A DNA stretch of 64,000 bases, taken from positions 310,001 through 374,000 of the forward strand of contig NZ_JAXQNP010000001.1 in NCBI RefSeq assembly GCF_034427435.1, read 5' to 3'. The DNA comes from Nitrospirillum sp034427435. GTDB lineage: Bacteria; Pseudomonadota; Alphaproteobacteria; Azospirillales; Azospirillaceae. The notes under the pieces were generated by a model. It did not search any database, was not told where the DNA came from, and saw only the letters and a list, made by a program, of their open reading frames with translations. Both the position numbers and the translations under genes were made by a program. Shown here one piece after another: positions 35,671 to 44,421 of this stretch; positions within the stretch are counted from its first letter, which is position 1; the number at the start of each line of letters is the position of its first letter.

Positions 35671-35678
35671 CAAGACAG
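35662..35678. promoter_or_regulatory. CTGTCCT-type inverted repeat upstream of ROK gene
   Basis: CTGTC-CTGACAA-GACAG, followed by GGAAAAA, lies about 90 bases before the ROK start and overlaps the end of the metallopeptidase gene. It shares the CTGTCCT half-site with the stronger palindrome at 36994 on the other side of the ROK gene, so autoregulation is likely. Confidence 0.5.
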
Positions 35679-35768
35679 GAAAAACTTTTTCTGTGACTTA
35701 TAGGCCCTATCGGGCCAGACTGGAGCGCAACTGGATAACGATGTCACCCGCAGGACAAGGGCACGCCC

Positions 35769-36986
35769 ATGCTCGACGGCCACAGCCACGTTGCGCCCCT
35801 ACACTCCCTGGCGGCGAGCCTGTCGGGCACCAACCTGGAACGGGCCGGCGACCACAATCAGCGCGTGACCCTGCAGGCCATCCGGGTCGGTGGCCAGATC
35901 ACCCGCGCCGAATTGGTGGAACTGACGGGCCTGACCCTGCCGGCCATCGCCAACATCACCAAGCGCCTGCTGACCGAAGGCCTGATCGTGGAGGCGGGGC
36001 GCCAGCACGGCGGCCGGGGCCAGCCGGCCATCCTGTTGCAGATGAACCCGGACGGCTGCTTTTCCATCGGCGTCAACATCGACCGCGACCATGTCACCGT
36101 GGTGGTGCTGGACCTGTTGGGCAAGGTGCGCGCCCGCGCCTCGCGCGAGATCGACTTCGCGCCGCCGGAAGTCGTCGCTCAATTCTTCCGGACGGAAATC
36201 ACCGCCATCCTTCAACGCACGGGCCTGCCGCTGTCCCGCTTCATCGGCATCGGCGTCGCCATGCCGGATGACATCGGCCGCGTTCCCCTGCCAGGCTGCC
36301 CGGACGTCTACGCCGCCTGGCATGACGTGGATGTGCCCGGCCTGTTCGCCGATATCCTGCCGCTGCCCGTGTTCGTGGAGAACGACGCCACGGCCGCGGC
36401 GCTGGGGGAACTGCAATTCGGCCACGGCCTGCGCCATCGCAGTTTCTTCTACATCCTGATCAGCGGCGGCCTGGGGGGCGGCATCGTCGTGGACGGTATC
36501 CAGTTCCGGGGCGCCCGGGGACGCAGCGGGGAAATCGGCTTCCTGCCCGTCCGGTCCGCCCGCACCCGCGCCCGCACGCTTCAGGAGGCCGTGTCCCTGT
36601 CCGCCCTTTATGACCGCTTGGCCGCCGCCGGCTGCCCCGTCGAGGAGCCGGAACAGCTATGCCACCTGGCCGGCACCCCCGGAGAAGCGGTGATGGAGGA
36701 GTGGATCGAGCTGGCCGCCGACCTGATGACCGACCCGCTGGTGGCCACCAACTGCCTGGTCAACCCCGAAGCCATTTTCCTGGGTGGCCGCCTGCCGGCC
36801 CCCCTGGTGGACAGGCTGGCCACCGCCCTGAACCACCGCCTGAGCGACCTTGCCATCCCGCAGGTGGCCCCGGTGCTGCGGGCCGCCATGGCCGCCGACG
36901 CGCCGGCCGTGGGCGCCGGCATGCTGCCCTTCACCGACCGCCTGCTGCCCAGCCGGGCCGCCCTGATGAAAACGGCGGAGACCTGA
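35769..36986 (+). CDS. ROK family transcriptional regulator
   Basis: 405 residues: an N-terminal winged helix (about 25-90; ITRAELVELTGLTLPAIANIT) and a sugar-kinase-like ROK domain with NDATAAALGE and SGGLGGGIVVDG. Such proteins (NagC, Mlc, XylR) bind operators and release them on binding a sugar or sugar phosphate. The Cys-rich zinc motif of Mlc/NagC is absent where expected after GRSGEIGFLPV, so it belongs to the zinc-free subset. It is flanked by two related palindromes (35662, 36994) and followed by an exported esterase, with a sugar porter and a GH2 enzyme nearby, suggesting local carbohydrate control. Confidence 0.9.
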   Translation: MLDGHSHVAPLHSLAASLSGTNLERAGDHNQRVTLQAIRVGGQITRAELVELTGLTLPAIANITKRLLTEGLIVEAGRQHGGRGQPAILLQMNPDGCFSIGVNIDRDHVTVVVLDLLGKVRARASREIDFAPPEVVAQFFRTEITAILQRTGLPLSRFIGIGVAMPDDIGRVPLPGCPDVYAAWHDVDVPGLFADILPLPVFVENDATAAALGELQFGHGLRHRSFFYILISGGLGGGIVVDGIQFRGARGRSGEIGFLPVRSARTRARTLQEAVSLSALYDRLAAAGCPVEEPEQLCHLAGTPGEAVMEEWIELAADLMTDPLVATNCLVNPEAIFLGGRLPAPLVDRLATALNHRLSDLAIPQVAPVLRAAMAADAPAVGAGMLPFTDRLLPSRAALMKTAET

Positions 36987-36993
36987 CGCCGGC

Positions 36994-37013
36994 TTCTGTC
37001 CTACAGGACAGAA
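36994..37013. promoter_or_regulatory. perfect palindrome TTCTGTCCT-AC-AGGACAGAA
   Basis: Two 9-bp arms around AC, 7 bases after the ROK stop and about 75 bases before the esterase start, followed by AT-rich DNA. It is the strongest operator candidate for the ROK protein and would control the esterase promoter. A short hairpin terminator for the ROK gene is an alternative, since AAAAA rather than T follows on the plus strand. Confidence 0.6.
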
Positions 37014-37085
37014 AAACGCGCTTGATCAATTAAAACAATTTCCTTTAGTTGGATCACAACAACGGCGCCAGGGAGGGCGGCCCCG

Positions 37086-38600
37086 GTGGTCCAACGGAAA
37101 ATCCTTGCGCTTCTGGCGCTGGCCCTATTGCTCATCGGCGCGACGCCGGCTTACGCCGCCACGGTGGAAGTCTTCACCAGCATCGGCGCCCTGCTCGGCA
37201 CGGACGATGGCAAAGGCGGCGCCCTGTTCCAGGGCATCCCTTACGCCCAGCCGCCCGTGGGTCCGCTGCGCTGGCGGCCACCACAGCCCGTCGGTTGGGT
37301 GCAGCAAACACGCGACGCCACCCATCCCGCGCCCCCCTGCCTGCAACGCGGCTATGGCTGGAACGATGCCCTGGCGGCCCGCAGCCAGGAGGATTGCCTG
37401 TACCTGGACATTCGCACCCCGGCCCTTATGCCGCGCGCCGCCCTGCCGGTGATGGTCTGGATTCACGGCGGCGCCAACCGGGCCGGCGGAGCGGACGGCA
37501 CGGTTCTGTCCAGCCTCGCCGATCGGGGAGTGGTTCTGGTGGCCATCCAGTACCGGCTGGGCACCTTCGGCTTCCTGTCCTTGCCGGCGCTGACGGCGGA
37601 ATCCCCTCACCAGGCGTCGGGCAATTACGGGCTCATGGACCAGATCGCCGCCCTGTCCTGGATACGGGCCAACATCGGCCGGTTCGGCGGCGATCCCGAC
37701 AACATCACCATCTTCGGTGAGTCCGCCGGTGGCCAGGATGTGGGTCAGTTGATGCTGGCGCCGCAAGCGCGCGGCCTTTTCGCCAAGGCCATCGAGCAAA
37801 GCGGAACCGCCGGCTTCGGCGTTCCGCCCCGCACCCTGGCGGAGAATGAGGCGCTGGGCCGGCAATTGCTGGACAAGGCGGGCGTGAAGGATCTGGCGCA
37901 GTTGCGCGCCCTGTCGGGGCCGGCCATTCTGGCGGCCACGGATGCGCTGAAGCCCGCCACCATCGCCGATGACAGCTTCATCTGGCTACAGGCCGTCATT
38001 GACGGCTGGGTGCTGCCCAAGGCGCCGGAAGCACTGTTGGCGGATGCCGCCCCCGTCCCCCTGATGATCGGCAGTAACGCGCGTGAGCTGACCCTCTACG
38101 GTGGGGCGGATGCCGTGGTCCCCACCATCCATCATGCCTTCGGCGCCAACGCGGCGGCGGCGCTGGCCTTTTACGGCATCAAGGATGGCGTCCTGCCCCC
38201 GCCCGATCCGCGACTGGGCGACGTGGCGACGCAACTCGCCGACGACCTGACCTTCCGCTGCCCCTCCCTGCACGTGGCGGCAACGCATGCCGCCCACGGC
38301 CACCCCACTTGGGTGTATCACTTCGACCGCAGCCCGGCACAAGGGCCGGTCAGCCACGGCAGCGACCTGCCCTTCCTGTTCAGCGGGTTGCCTGCGGGGA
38401 CACCGGGCGACGACACCCCCACCCTGCAACGCTATTGGGTCAACTTCGCCCGCAACGGCGATCCGAACGGCCAGGGCCAAGCCCGGTGGCCCGCCTATAG
38501 CCCACAAAACGGGGCCTACCTGGCCTTCACCGACGCGGGCCCGCAAGCGAAGGCCGGGCTGCGCGGCCCCCTGTGTGGACTACGCCCACCAACGCCCTGA
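37086..38600 (+). CDS. exported type-B carboxylesterase
   Basis: 504-residue alpha/beta hydrolase with a signal peptide (about 1-24, ending AYAA). The nucleophile is Ser213 in GESAGG; the acid is probably the Glu of SNARELTLYG and the base the His of PVSHGSDLPF. The oxyanion region WIHGGANRAGG and the QYRLGTFGFL motif are typical. It cleaves esters in the periplasm or outside the cell; the physiological ester is unknown. GTG start with GGGAGGGCGG upstream. It follows the ROK gene and its palindrome. Confidence 0.9.
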   Translation: MVQRKILALLALALLLIGATPAYAATVEVFTSIGALLGTDDGKGGALFQGIPYAQPPVGPLRWRPPQPVGWVQQTRDATHPAPPCLQRGYGWNDALAARSQEDCLYLDIRTPALMPRAALPVMVWIHGGANRAGGADGTVLSSLADRGVVLVAIQYRLGTFGFLSLPALTAESPHQASGNYGLMDQIAALSWIRANIGRFGGDPDNITIFGESAGGQDVGQLMLAPQARGLFAKAIEQSGTAGFGVPPRTLAENEALGRQLLDKAGVKDLAQLRALSGPAILAATDALKPATIADDSFIWLQAVIDGWVLPKAPEALLADAAPVPLMIGSNARELTLYGGADAVVPTIHHAFGANAAAALAFYGIKDGVLPPPDPRLGDVATQLADDLTFRCPSLHVAATHAAHGHPTWVYHFDRSPAQGPVSHGSDLPFLFSGLPAGTPGDDTPTLQRYWVNFARNGDPNGQGQARWPAYSPQNGAYLAFTDAGPQAKAGLRGPLCGLRPPTP

Positions 38601-38714
38601 GGCGATGGTGCCCGGCTATGCCGCCGTAGGATTATAGGCGACCTGAAAGGGGGCAATGTCCGGCACTGCATCGCCCTCTCCTTCTCTCTCGCGTCAATGG
38701 CTGCTATATATAAA

Positions 38715-38754
38715 CGGAACAATGTTCCGACCTTATATACGGAACGTTGTTCCG
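38715..38754. promoter_or_regulatory. double TetR operator CGGAACnnnGTTCCG
   Basis: Two palindromes, CGGAAC-AAT-GTTCCG (38715-38729) and CGGAAC-GTT-GTTCCG (38740-38754), have identical 6-bp arms and a centre-to-centre spacing of 25 bases. They lie 20-60 bases before the TetR start, among TATATA-like sequence suited to a -10 element. This is a strong case for autoregulation by the TetR protein. Confidence 0.8.
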
Positions 38755-38773
38755 TTTTTTAAGCGAGGACAGC

Positions 38774-39394
38774 GTGAGCGACAAGACGGGAGAGATCCGT
38801 CCGGAAAATGAGGGGAAGCGACGGGTTCGGGCCGACGCGCAACGCAACCTGGACGCCCTGCTGCAAGCGGCCATGGCGGTGTTCGCGACCGCCGGCGTCG
38901 ACGCCCCGGTGCGGGAGATCGCGGAAAAGGCCGGCGTGGGCATCGGCACCGTCTACCGACACTTCCCCCAGCGCTCGGATCTGATCGTCGCCGTCTTTCG
39001 CCAGGAAGTGGACGCCTGCGCCGATGCCGCGCCCGCGCTGGCGGCGGCCCATGACCCGGGGGAGGCGCTGACGCGCTGGATGCGGCGCTACGTCGATTTC
39101 ATCGCGGCGAAACGGGGCCTTGGAGCGGCCTTGCACTCGGGCGACCCGGCCTATGAAGCGCTGCCCGGCTACTTCAAGGACAGGCTGGTTCCGGCGCTGC
39201 AGTCCTTGCTGGACGCGGCCGTGACGGCCGGCGTTGTGCGTGCCGGCTTCGACCCCGTCGATCTGTTGCGGGCCGCTGCGGTTCTGGCATCCCCGTCCCA
39301 GGACATGGGGCCGGAGCATGGACGACGCATGGTGGATTTGCTGGTGGATGGGCTGCGCTATGGCGCGCGCCTGTCCCCACCGCCCCCAGCCTGA
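38774..39394 (+). CDS. TetR family transcriptional regulator
   Basis: 206 residues with a TetR HTH at about 30-75 (VREIAEKAGVGIGTVYRHFPQRSDLI) and a helical ligand domain ending in a conserved C-terminal region. GTG at 38774 with GAGGAC upstream is preferred over the upstream TTG at 38747, which lies inside the operator. The subtype resembles repressors of drug-efflux or short-chain dehydrogenase genes. No divergent gene is present; the convergent sugar porter has no copy of the operator that I could see, so the only visible target is the gene itself. Confidence 0.88.
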   Translation: MSDKTGEIRPENEGKRRVRADAQRNLDALLQAAMAVFATAGVDAPVREIAEKAGVGIGTVYRHFPQRSDLIVAVFRQEVDACADAAPALAAAHDPGEALTRWMRRYVDFIAAKRGLGAALHSGDPAYEALPGYFKDRLVPALQSLLDAAVTAGVVRAGFDPVDLLRAAAVLASPSQDMGPEHGRRMVDLLVDGLRYGARLSPPPPA

Positions 39395-39405
39395 CCAGCG
39401 TCAGG
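39390..39405. terminator. short hairpin between convergent genes
   Basis: CCTGAC-CAGC-GTCAGG overlaps the stop codons of the TetR and sugar-porter genes and is followed on the plus strand by TTT. A weak bidirectional terminator at best. Confidence 0.35.
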
Positions 39406-40720
39406 TTTCCAGCCGCTCGGCCATTTCCTCCAGCGACACGCGCTTGGTTTCGGGGAAGAACAGCAGCACCACCACGAACTGCACGGCCATCATGGCGGCG
39501 AACAGATAGAAGGGCGCGCCCTTGGAGTAGGTCGCCACCAGGGGAAAGACGCCGGACAGGAAAGCGTTGGCCAGCCAGTGGGTGGCGCTGCCCAGGCTTT
39601 GCCCCCGCGCCCGCACCGCCGTGGGAAAGATCTCCGCGATATAGACCCAGATGACCGCTCCCTGGCTGAACGCGAACGAGGCGATGAAGCCCAGGAGCGC
39701 CCAGATGAGATAGGTGGGGCTGCCCACGCCCGACAGGATAAGGGCGGCGGCCGCCAGGCTGAGGGTCATGCCAACGGCACCCGTCAGCAGCAGCGTCCGG
39801 CGCCCCGCCCGGTCGATGACCGTCATGGCGATGCCGGTGAACGCCAGGTTGGTCGCCCCCACCGCCACGGATTGCAGGTCCGCGGACACCTTGCCGAAGC
39901 CGGCGGCGGCGAAAATATCGTTGAGGTAATACAGGATGGCGTTGATGCCGCTGAACTGGTTGAACAGCGCCAAGCCCACGGCCAGCAGAATGGGCCGGCG
40001 ATGGCGCCGCCAGGACAGGCGCCCCGCCTCCTGCGCCACCCCCGCTGCCCCCACCCCCGCCGTCAGCGCCCGCACGGCCATGTCACCCGCAGGCGCCCCC
40101 ATACGGCGCAGCACGGTGGCGGCCTCGGCCACCCTGCCCTTCACCGCCAGCCAGCGCGGGCTGTTGGGGATGAAGGCCAGCAAGACCAGGAACACGGCGG
40201 ACGGTACGGCCGTGACCGCCAGCTTCCACCGCCATTCGGCGTCGCCCAAGTCCAGGCCGCCAACCAGGTAGTTGCTGAGGTAGGCCACCAGGATGCCCAG
40301 GACGATGTTCATCTGGAACAGGCCCACCAGGGCGCCGCGACGCTGCGGCGGCGCGATCTCCGCGATGTACACCGGGGCCAGGACGGAAGACCCGCCGATG
40401 CCCAGGCCACCGATAAAGCGGAAGAAAACGAGGGAGGGCCAGTCCCACGCCAGGGCGGACCCCACACCGGAAATGAGGTAGAGCAACGCCATGACGCGCA
40501 GGCAATCGCGGCTGCCGTACCGGTCCCCCGGCCCGCCCGCGCCCAAGGCGCCGATGCAGGTGCCGACCAGGGCGCTGGACACGGTGACGCCCACCGCCCC
40601 CGGCGACAGGTTCATGACCGTCCGCAGGTCGCCGGTCACGCCAGCGATCACCGCCGTGTCGAAACCGAACAGCAGGCCGGCCAACGCGGCGGTCGCGATG
40701 CTGAGGAACAAAAATGCCAT
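39401..40720 (-). CDS. MFS sugar porter
   Basis: 439 residues, 12 membrane helices. Sugar-porter signatures are visible: GFDTAVIAG in helix 1, RFIGGLGIGGSSVLAPVYIAEIAPPQRRGALV in the middle, PNSPRWL after helix 6, NQFSGINAILYY in helix 7 and PETK at the C-terminus. It imports a monosaccharide or related polyol by proton symport. It is divergent from the LamG-GH2 glycosidase gene, fitting uptake of the released sugar. Confidence 0.9.
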   Translation of the reverse strand: MAFLFLSIATAALAGLLFGFDTAVIAGVTGDLRTVMNLSPGAVGVTVSSALVGTCIGALGAGGPGDRYGSRDCLRVMALLYLISGVGSALAWDWPSLVFFRFIGGLGIGGSSVLAPVYIAEIAPPQRRGALVGLFQMNIVLGILVAYLSNYLVGGLDLGDAEWRWKLAVTAVPSAVFLVLLAFIPNSPRWLAVKGRVAEAATVLRRMGAPAGDMAVRALTAGVGAAGVAQEAGRLSWRRHRRPILLAVGLALFNQFSGINAILYYLNDIFAAAGFGKVSADLQSVAVGATNLAFTGIAMTVIDRAGRRTLLLTGAVGMTLSLAAAALILSGVGSPTYLIWALLGFIASFAFSQGAVIWVYIAEIFPTAVRARGQSLGSATHWLANAFLSGVFPLVATYSKGAPFYLFAAMMAVQFVVVLLFFPETKRVSLEEMAERLET

Positions 40721-40903
40721 AGGTCGCCCCCTCCCCCTTTTTTATTTAACTAAGTTGTTTTATTAAATTGCCAATGCTGGTTTGTCGATAGCCTGTACTA
40801 GGATCGTCAACCGGCTTGATCGGGAAAGGGTGCCCTTCCGCACCCGCGCCCGAGCTGAAGAATAATGGGTGGCCCAGCGGGCCAACAAGGGAGGGTATCC
40901 TTG
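40721..40903. promoter_or_regulatory. divergent promoter of sugar porter and GH2 gene
   Basis: A 183-bp gap whose first 70 bases are AT-rich (TTATTTAACTAAGTTG, then TTTTATTAAATTG, about 40741-40770). The TTAACTAA core and AT-rich flanks could be a regulator site; similar CAATT/TTAGTT words occur downstream of the ROK palindrome at about 37026-37050, but the match is loose. Confidence 0.35.
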
Positions 40904-43900
40904 ATGCACGGGATCGATAAGCCGAATGCCGTCCGGCGCCTGCTGTGGGCCTCGCTGATGGTGTCGTCCGCCTGGGCCGCGCCGTTGAGCGCCTTTGCGT
41001 CTGACAACGCTGTCAGCGCGGGCCCTTACAACGCCGCCTTCCTGGCCGGCGGCGACGGGCTGACCAAATCCCTGGGCGGTGTCACCCTGCCCGCCGACGG
41101 TCCCTGGACCCTGTCCACCTGGTTCCAGGCCGATGAGGTCGGCACCGGCACCGTGCTGCTGGCCGGCGTGGGCGACCCGGCCCAGGGCCGCTACCTGGCG
41201 CTGAAGGACGGCCGGCTGGCCCTGCACACCGGGACCGGTGAGGGCATCAGCGGCGGGGCGGCGGTCAAGGCCGGCGCTTGGCACCATGCCCTGGCCAGTT
41301 CGGACGGCAAGACCACCCACCTTTACCTGGATGGCGCCGAGGTGGCCCACGGCACGACGGCGCCGAATACCCCCACCCCCGTGGTGGGCCTGGCGCCCCG
41401 CATCGGGAATGGCGCCTTCGCCGGCCGCATCGCCGGCTTCGCCGTCAGCGCCAAGGCGATGAGCGCGGGCGAGGCCAAGGCGGCGGCCCAACGGACACCC
41501 GCCGCCGACCTGATCAATTTCGAGGCCGCCAGCCCGACTTGGCCGGTGCAGGTCAAGCAGATGATGGGCCAGGTGACGCCGCAGGATGCCTGGACCCTGC
41601 CCAAGAGCGCCGCCCCGTTCACCAAGCCCGTGGCCAAGCCCCTGCCCGACGGCCCGGCGCTGAAGGCCGATGGTGCCCCCGGGAGTGATAACCACTGGAC
41701 CGTCGGCGGCTGGCGCCTGGCGGAGGCGCCCAAGGTGCAGGGTGACGGCGCCCGCATCTCCCAGCCCGGCTTCGATACCGCGTCCTGGTACGTGGCGACC
41801 GTGCCCGGCACCGTGCTGACCACCCTGGTCGATCGGGGCGTCTATCCCGACCCGGATTACGGCCTGGACAACCTGGCCATCCCGGAGAGCCTGAACAAGC
41901 AGGATTACTGGTACCGCACGGAATTCGATGCCCCTGCCGACCTGCGGGACCGCCATCCGCTGCTGACCTTCAAGGGCATCAACTACGCCGCCGAGGTGTG
42001 GCTGAATGGCGAGCGGCTGGGCGGCATGCGCGGCGCCTTCATCCGGGGGCAGTTCGACATCACCGGGCATCTGCGCCCGGGGCAGAAGAACGTGCTGGCG
42101 GTCAAGATCAGCCCCCCGCCCCATCCCGGCCTGCCACATGAGCAGTCGATCGCCGCCGGCGTGGGCGAGAACGGCGGCATGCAGGCCCTGGACGGCCCCA
42201 CCTTCATCGCCAGCGAAGGCTGGGACTGGATCCCCGCCGTGCGCGACCGCAACACCGGCCTGTGGCAGGACGTGACCCTGACGGCCACGGGCCCGGTGCG
42301 CATCGGCGACAGCCAGGTGGTCACCAAGCTGCCCCTGCCCGACACGTCCAAGGCCGACATCACCATCACCGTGCCGGTGGAAAACCTGACCGGCCAGCCG
42401 GTGCAGGCCGAGATCCGCGCCGCCTTCGACGACGTGACGGTCGCCAAGACCGTGACCCTGGCGCCGGGTGCCGGCAGCGTCACCCTGTCCCCCGCAGAGT
42501 TCCCGCAACTGAGCGTGAAGAACCCCACGCTATGGTGGCCCAACGGCCTGGGCGATCCCGCCCTGCACAGCCTGACCCTGACGGCCATCGCCGGGGGGCC
42601 CCAGGGGAGTATGAAATCGGATGAGAAGCACACCCGCTTCGGCATCCGCGAGGTCAGCTATGAGCTGTCGCTGATGGATGCCACGGGGCATGTCCGGCGG
42701 GTGGAGGTCGACCCCACCCTGGCGCAGGGCCAGCAGGTGGTGGACGGCAGCCACACCGGCATCCACAAGATCGCCGGCGGCTGGGTGTCGTCCCTGACGC
42801 CGGGGGCCGAGAAATCGCCGGCGGTGAAGCCGTTGCCGGACTCCAGCCTGGCCCCCTATCTGATCCTGAAGGTCAACGGCGTGCGCGTGCCGGCGCGCGG
42901 CGGCAGCTGGGGCACCGACGACTGGCGCAAGCGCGTGTCGCGCGACCGGCTGGAACCGTTCTTCCGCCTGCACCGCGAAGCCCACGTCAACATCATCCGC
43001 AACTGGGTGGGCCAGAACACCGAGGACGTGTTCTTCGACCTGGCCGACGAGTATGGCCTGATGGTGCTGAACGACTTCTGGGAAAGCACGCAGGACTACA
43101 ACATCGAGGCCCAGGACGTGCCGCTGTTCCTGGACAACGCCGCCGATGTCATCCGCCGCTATCGCAACCACCCCTCCATCGTGCTGTGGTTCGGCCGCAA
43201 CGAGGGCGTGCCGCAGCCGGTGCTGAACGAGGGGCTGGAAAAGCTGGTCACCAGCCTGGACGGCACCCGCTATTACAGCGGTAGTTCCAACCGCGTGAAC
43301 CTGCAGGACAGCGGGCCATACGACTACCGCGACCCGTCGCAGTACTTCACCAAGCTGTCCCGCGGCTTCGCGGTGGAGGTGGGCACGCCCAGCTTCCCCA
43401 CGCTGGAGGCGTTCGAGGCCGCGGTGCCCGAGGCCGACCGCTGGCCGGTCAGCGACAACTGGGCCTATCACGACTGGCACCAGTCCGGGAACGGCGACAC
43501 CCACGGCTTCATGGCGGCCATGGACCGCAAGCTGGGGGCCGCCACCAGCCTGGCCGACTTCGAGCGCAAGGCCCAGCTGATGAACTATGAAACCCACCGG
43601 GCCATCTTCGAGGGCATGAACGCCGGCCTGTGGACGGTGAACAGTGGCCGCCTGCTGTGGATGACCCAGCCGGCCTGGCCCAGCACCAACTGGCAGATCA
43701 TGAGCCACGACTACGACACCCATGGCGCCTTCTACGGCGTGCAGAAGGCGGCGGAGCCCCTGCACGTGCAGTTGGACGCGCCGGACGACGGGATCAGCGT
43801 GGTCAACAACACCCGTGAGGCGAAAAAGGGCCTGACCATCCGGGCCCGCGTCCTGACCGTGGCCGGCCAGGTCATCAGCGACCAGACGCAGAAGGTCGAC

Positions 43901-44371
43901 GCCCCGGCCGACGCCACCACCCACGCGCGCAAACTGGACCTGGCCGCCGCCATCCAGGCCAACGGCCTGGTGCTGGTGGAATTGGAGCTGTCGGACGCCG
44001 CCGGCACGCTGTCGCAGAACGTCTACTGGCGCGTGACCGACGATGCCGCCACCCGCCACCTGAACGACTTGGCGCCGCAGCCCGTCACCCTCTCCACCCG
44101 GACGGAACGGGCCGGCGATGAGGTCAAGGTGCATGTGACCTTGACCAACACCGGCAGCGCCGCGTCGCTGATGAACAAGCTGACCCTGCAGAACGCCGAC
44201 GGCAGCCGCCTGCTGCCGGCCTATGCCAGCGACAACTACGTCTCCCTCCTGCCGGGGGACCGGCGCGAGGTCACCATCGCCTACCCCGCCGCCCTGGCGC
44301 AGGGCCAGCCCAAGGTGGCGTTGCGCGGCTGGAACACCCAGCCGGCCACGGTGGCGGTGACGGCCCCCTGA
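40904..44371 (+). CDS. secreted LamG-like domain plus glycoside hydrolase family 2 enzyme
   Basis: 1155 residues: signal peptide (about 1-35), a laminin-G/concanavalin-like domain (about 40-215), then GH2 sugar-binding, Ig-like and TIM-barrel domains and C-terminal beta domains. In the barrel, WFGRNEG carries the acid/base Glu and FAVEVGTPSFP the likely nucleophile. The sequence around NWVGQNTEDVFFDLADEYG and WTVNSGRLLWM resembles exo-beta-D-glucosaminidase and beta-mannosidase types rather than beta-galactosidase. ATG 40904 is preferred, with GGGAGGG about 8 bases upstream. It acts outside the cytoplasm and is divergent from a sugar porter. Confidence 0.88.
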   Translation: MHGIDKPNAVRRLLWASLMVSSAWAAPLSAFASDNAVSAGPYNAAFLAGGDGLTKSLGGVTLPADGPWTLSTWFQADEVGTGTVLLAGVGDPAQGRYLALKDGRLALHTGTGEGISGGAAVKAGAWHHALASSDGKTTHLYLDGAEVAHGTTAPNTPTPVVGLAPRIGNGAFAGRIAGFAVSAKAMSAGEAKAAAQRTPAADLINFEAASPTWPVQVKQMMGQVTPQDAWTLPKSAAPFTKPVAKPLPDGPALKADGAPGSDNHWTVGGWRLAEAPKVQGDGARISQPGFDTASWYVATVPGTVLTTLVDRGVYPDPDYGLDNLAIPESLNKQDYWYRTEFDAPADLRDRHPLLTFKGINYAAEVWLNGERLGGMRGAFIRGQFDITGHLRPGQKNVLAVKISPPPHPGLPHEQSIAAGVGENGGMQALDGPTFIASEGWDWIPAVRDRNTGLWQDVTLTATGPVRIGDSQVVTKLPLPDTSKADITITVPVENLTGQPVQAEIRAAFDDVTVAKTVTLAPGAGSVTLSPAEFPQLSVKNPTLWWPNGLGDPALHSLTLTAIAGGPQGSMKSDEKHTRFGIREVSYELSLMDATGHVRRVEVDPTLAQGQQVVDGSHTGIHKIAGGWVSSLTPGAEKSPAVKPLPDSSLAPYLILKVNGVRVPARGGSWGTDDWRKRVSRDRLEPFFRLHREAHVNIIRNWVGQNTEDVFFDLADEYGLMVLNDFWESTQDYNIEAQDVPLFLDNAADVIRRYRNHPSIVLWFGRNEGVPQPVLNEGLEKLVTSLDGTRYYSGSSNRVNLQDSGPYDYRDPSQYFTKLSRGFAVEVGTPSFPTLEAFEAAVPEADRWPVSDNWAYHDWHQSGNGDTHGFMAAMDRKLGAATSLADFERKAQLMNYETHRAIFEGMNAGLWTVNSGRLLWMTQPAWPSTNWQIMSHDYDTHGAFYGVQKAAEPLHVQLDAPDDGISVVNNTREAKKGLTIRARVLTVAGQVISDQTQKVDAPADATTHARKLDLAAAIQANGLVLVELELSDAAGTLSQNVYWRVTDDAATRHLNDLAPQPVTLSTRTERAGDEVKVHVTLTNTGSAASLMNKLTLQNADGSRLLPAYASDNYVSLLPGDRREVTIAYPAALAQGQPKVALRGWNTQPATVAVTAP

Positions 44372-44383
44372 ACGCGATCCGGA

Positions 44384-44407
44384 GGCCCCCGGTTCCGCCC
44401 GGGGGCC
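44384..44407. terminator. bidirectional hairpin between GH2 and mqo
   Basis: A 9-bp GC stem (GGCCCCCGG with CCGGGGGCC) and 6-base loop in the 50-bp gap between convergent genes. No T run follows, so termination strength is uncertain. Confidence 0.5.
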
Positions 44408-44421
44408 ATCCGGGCACGGAT

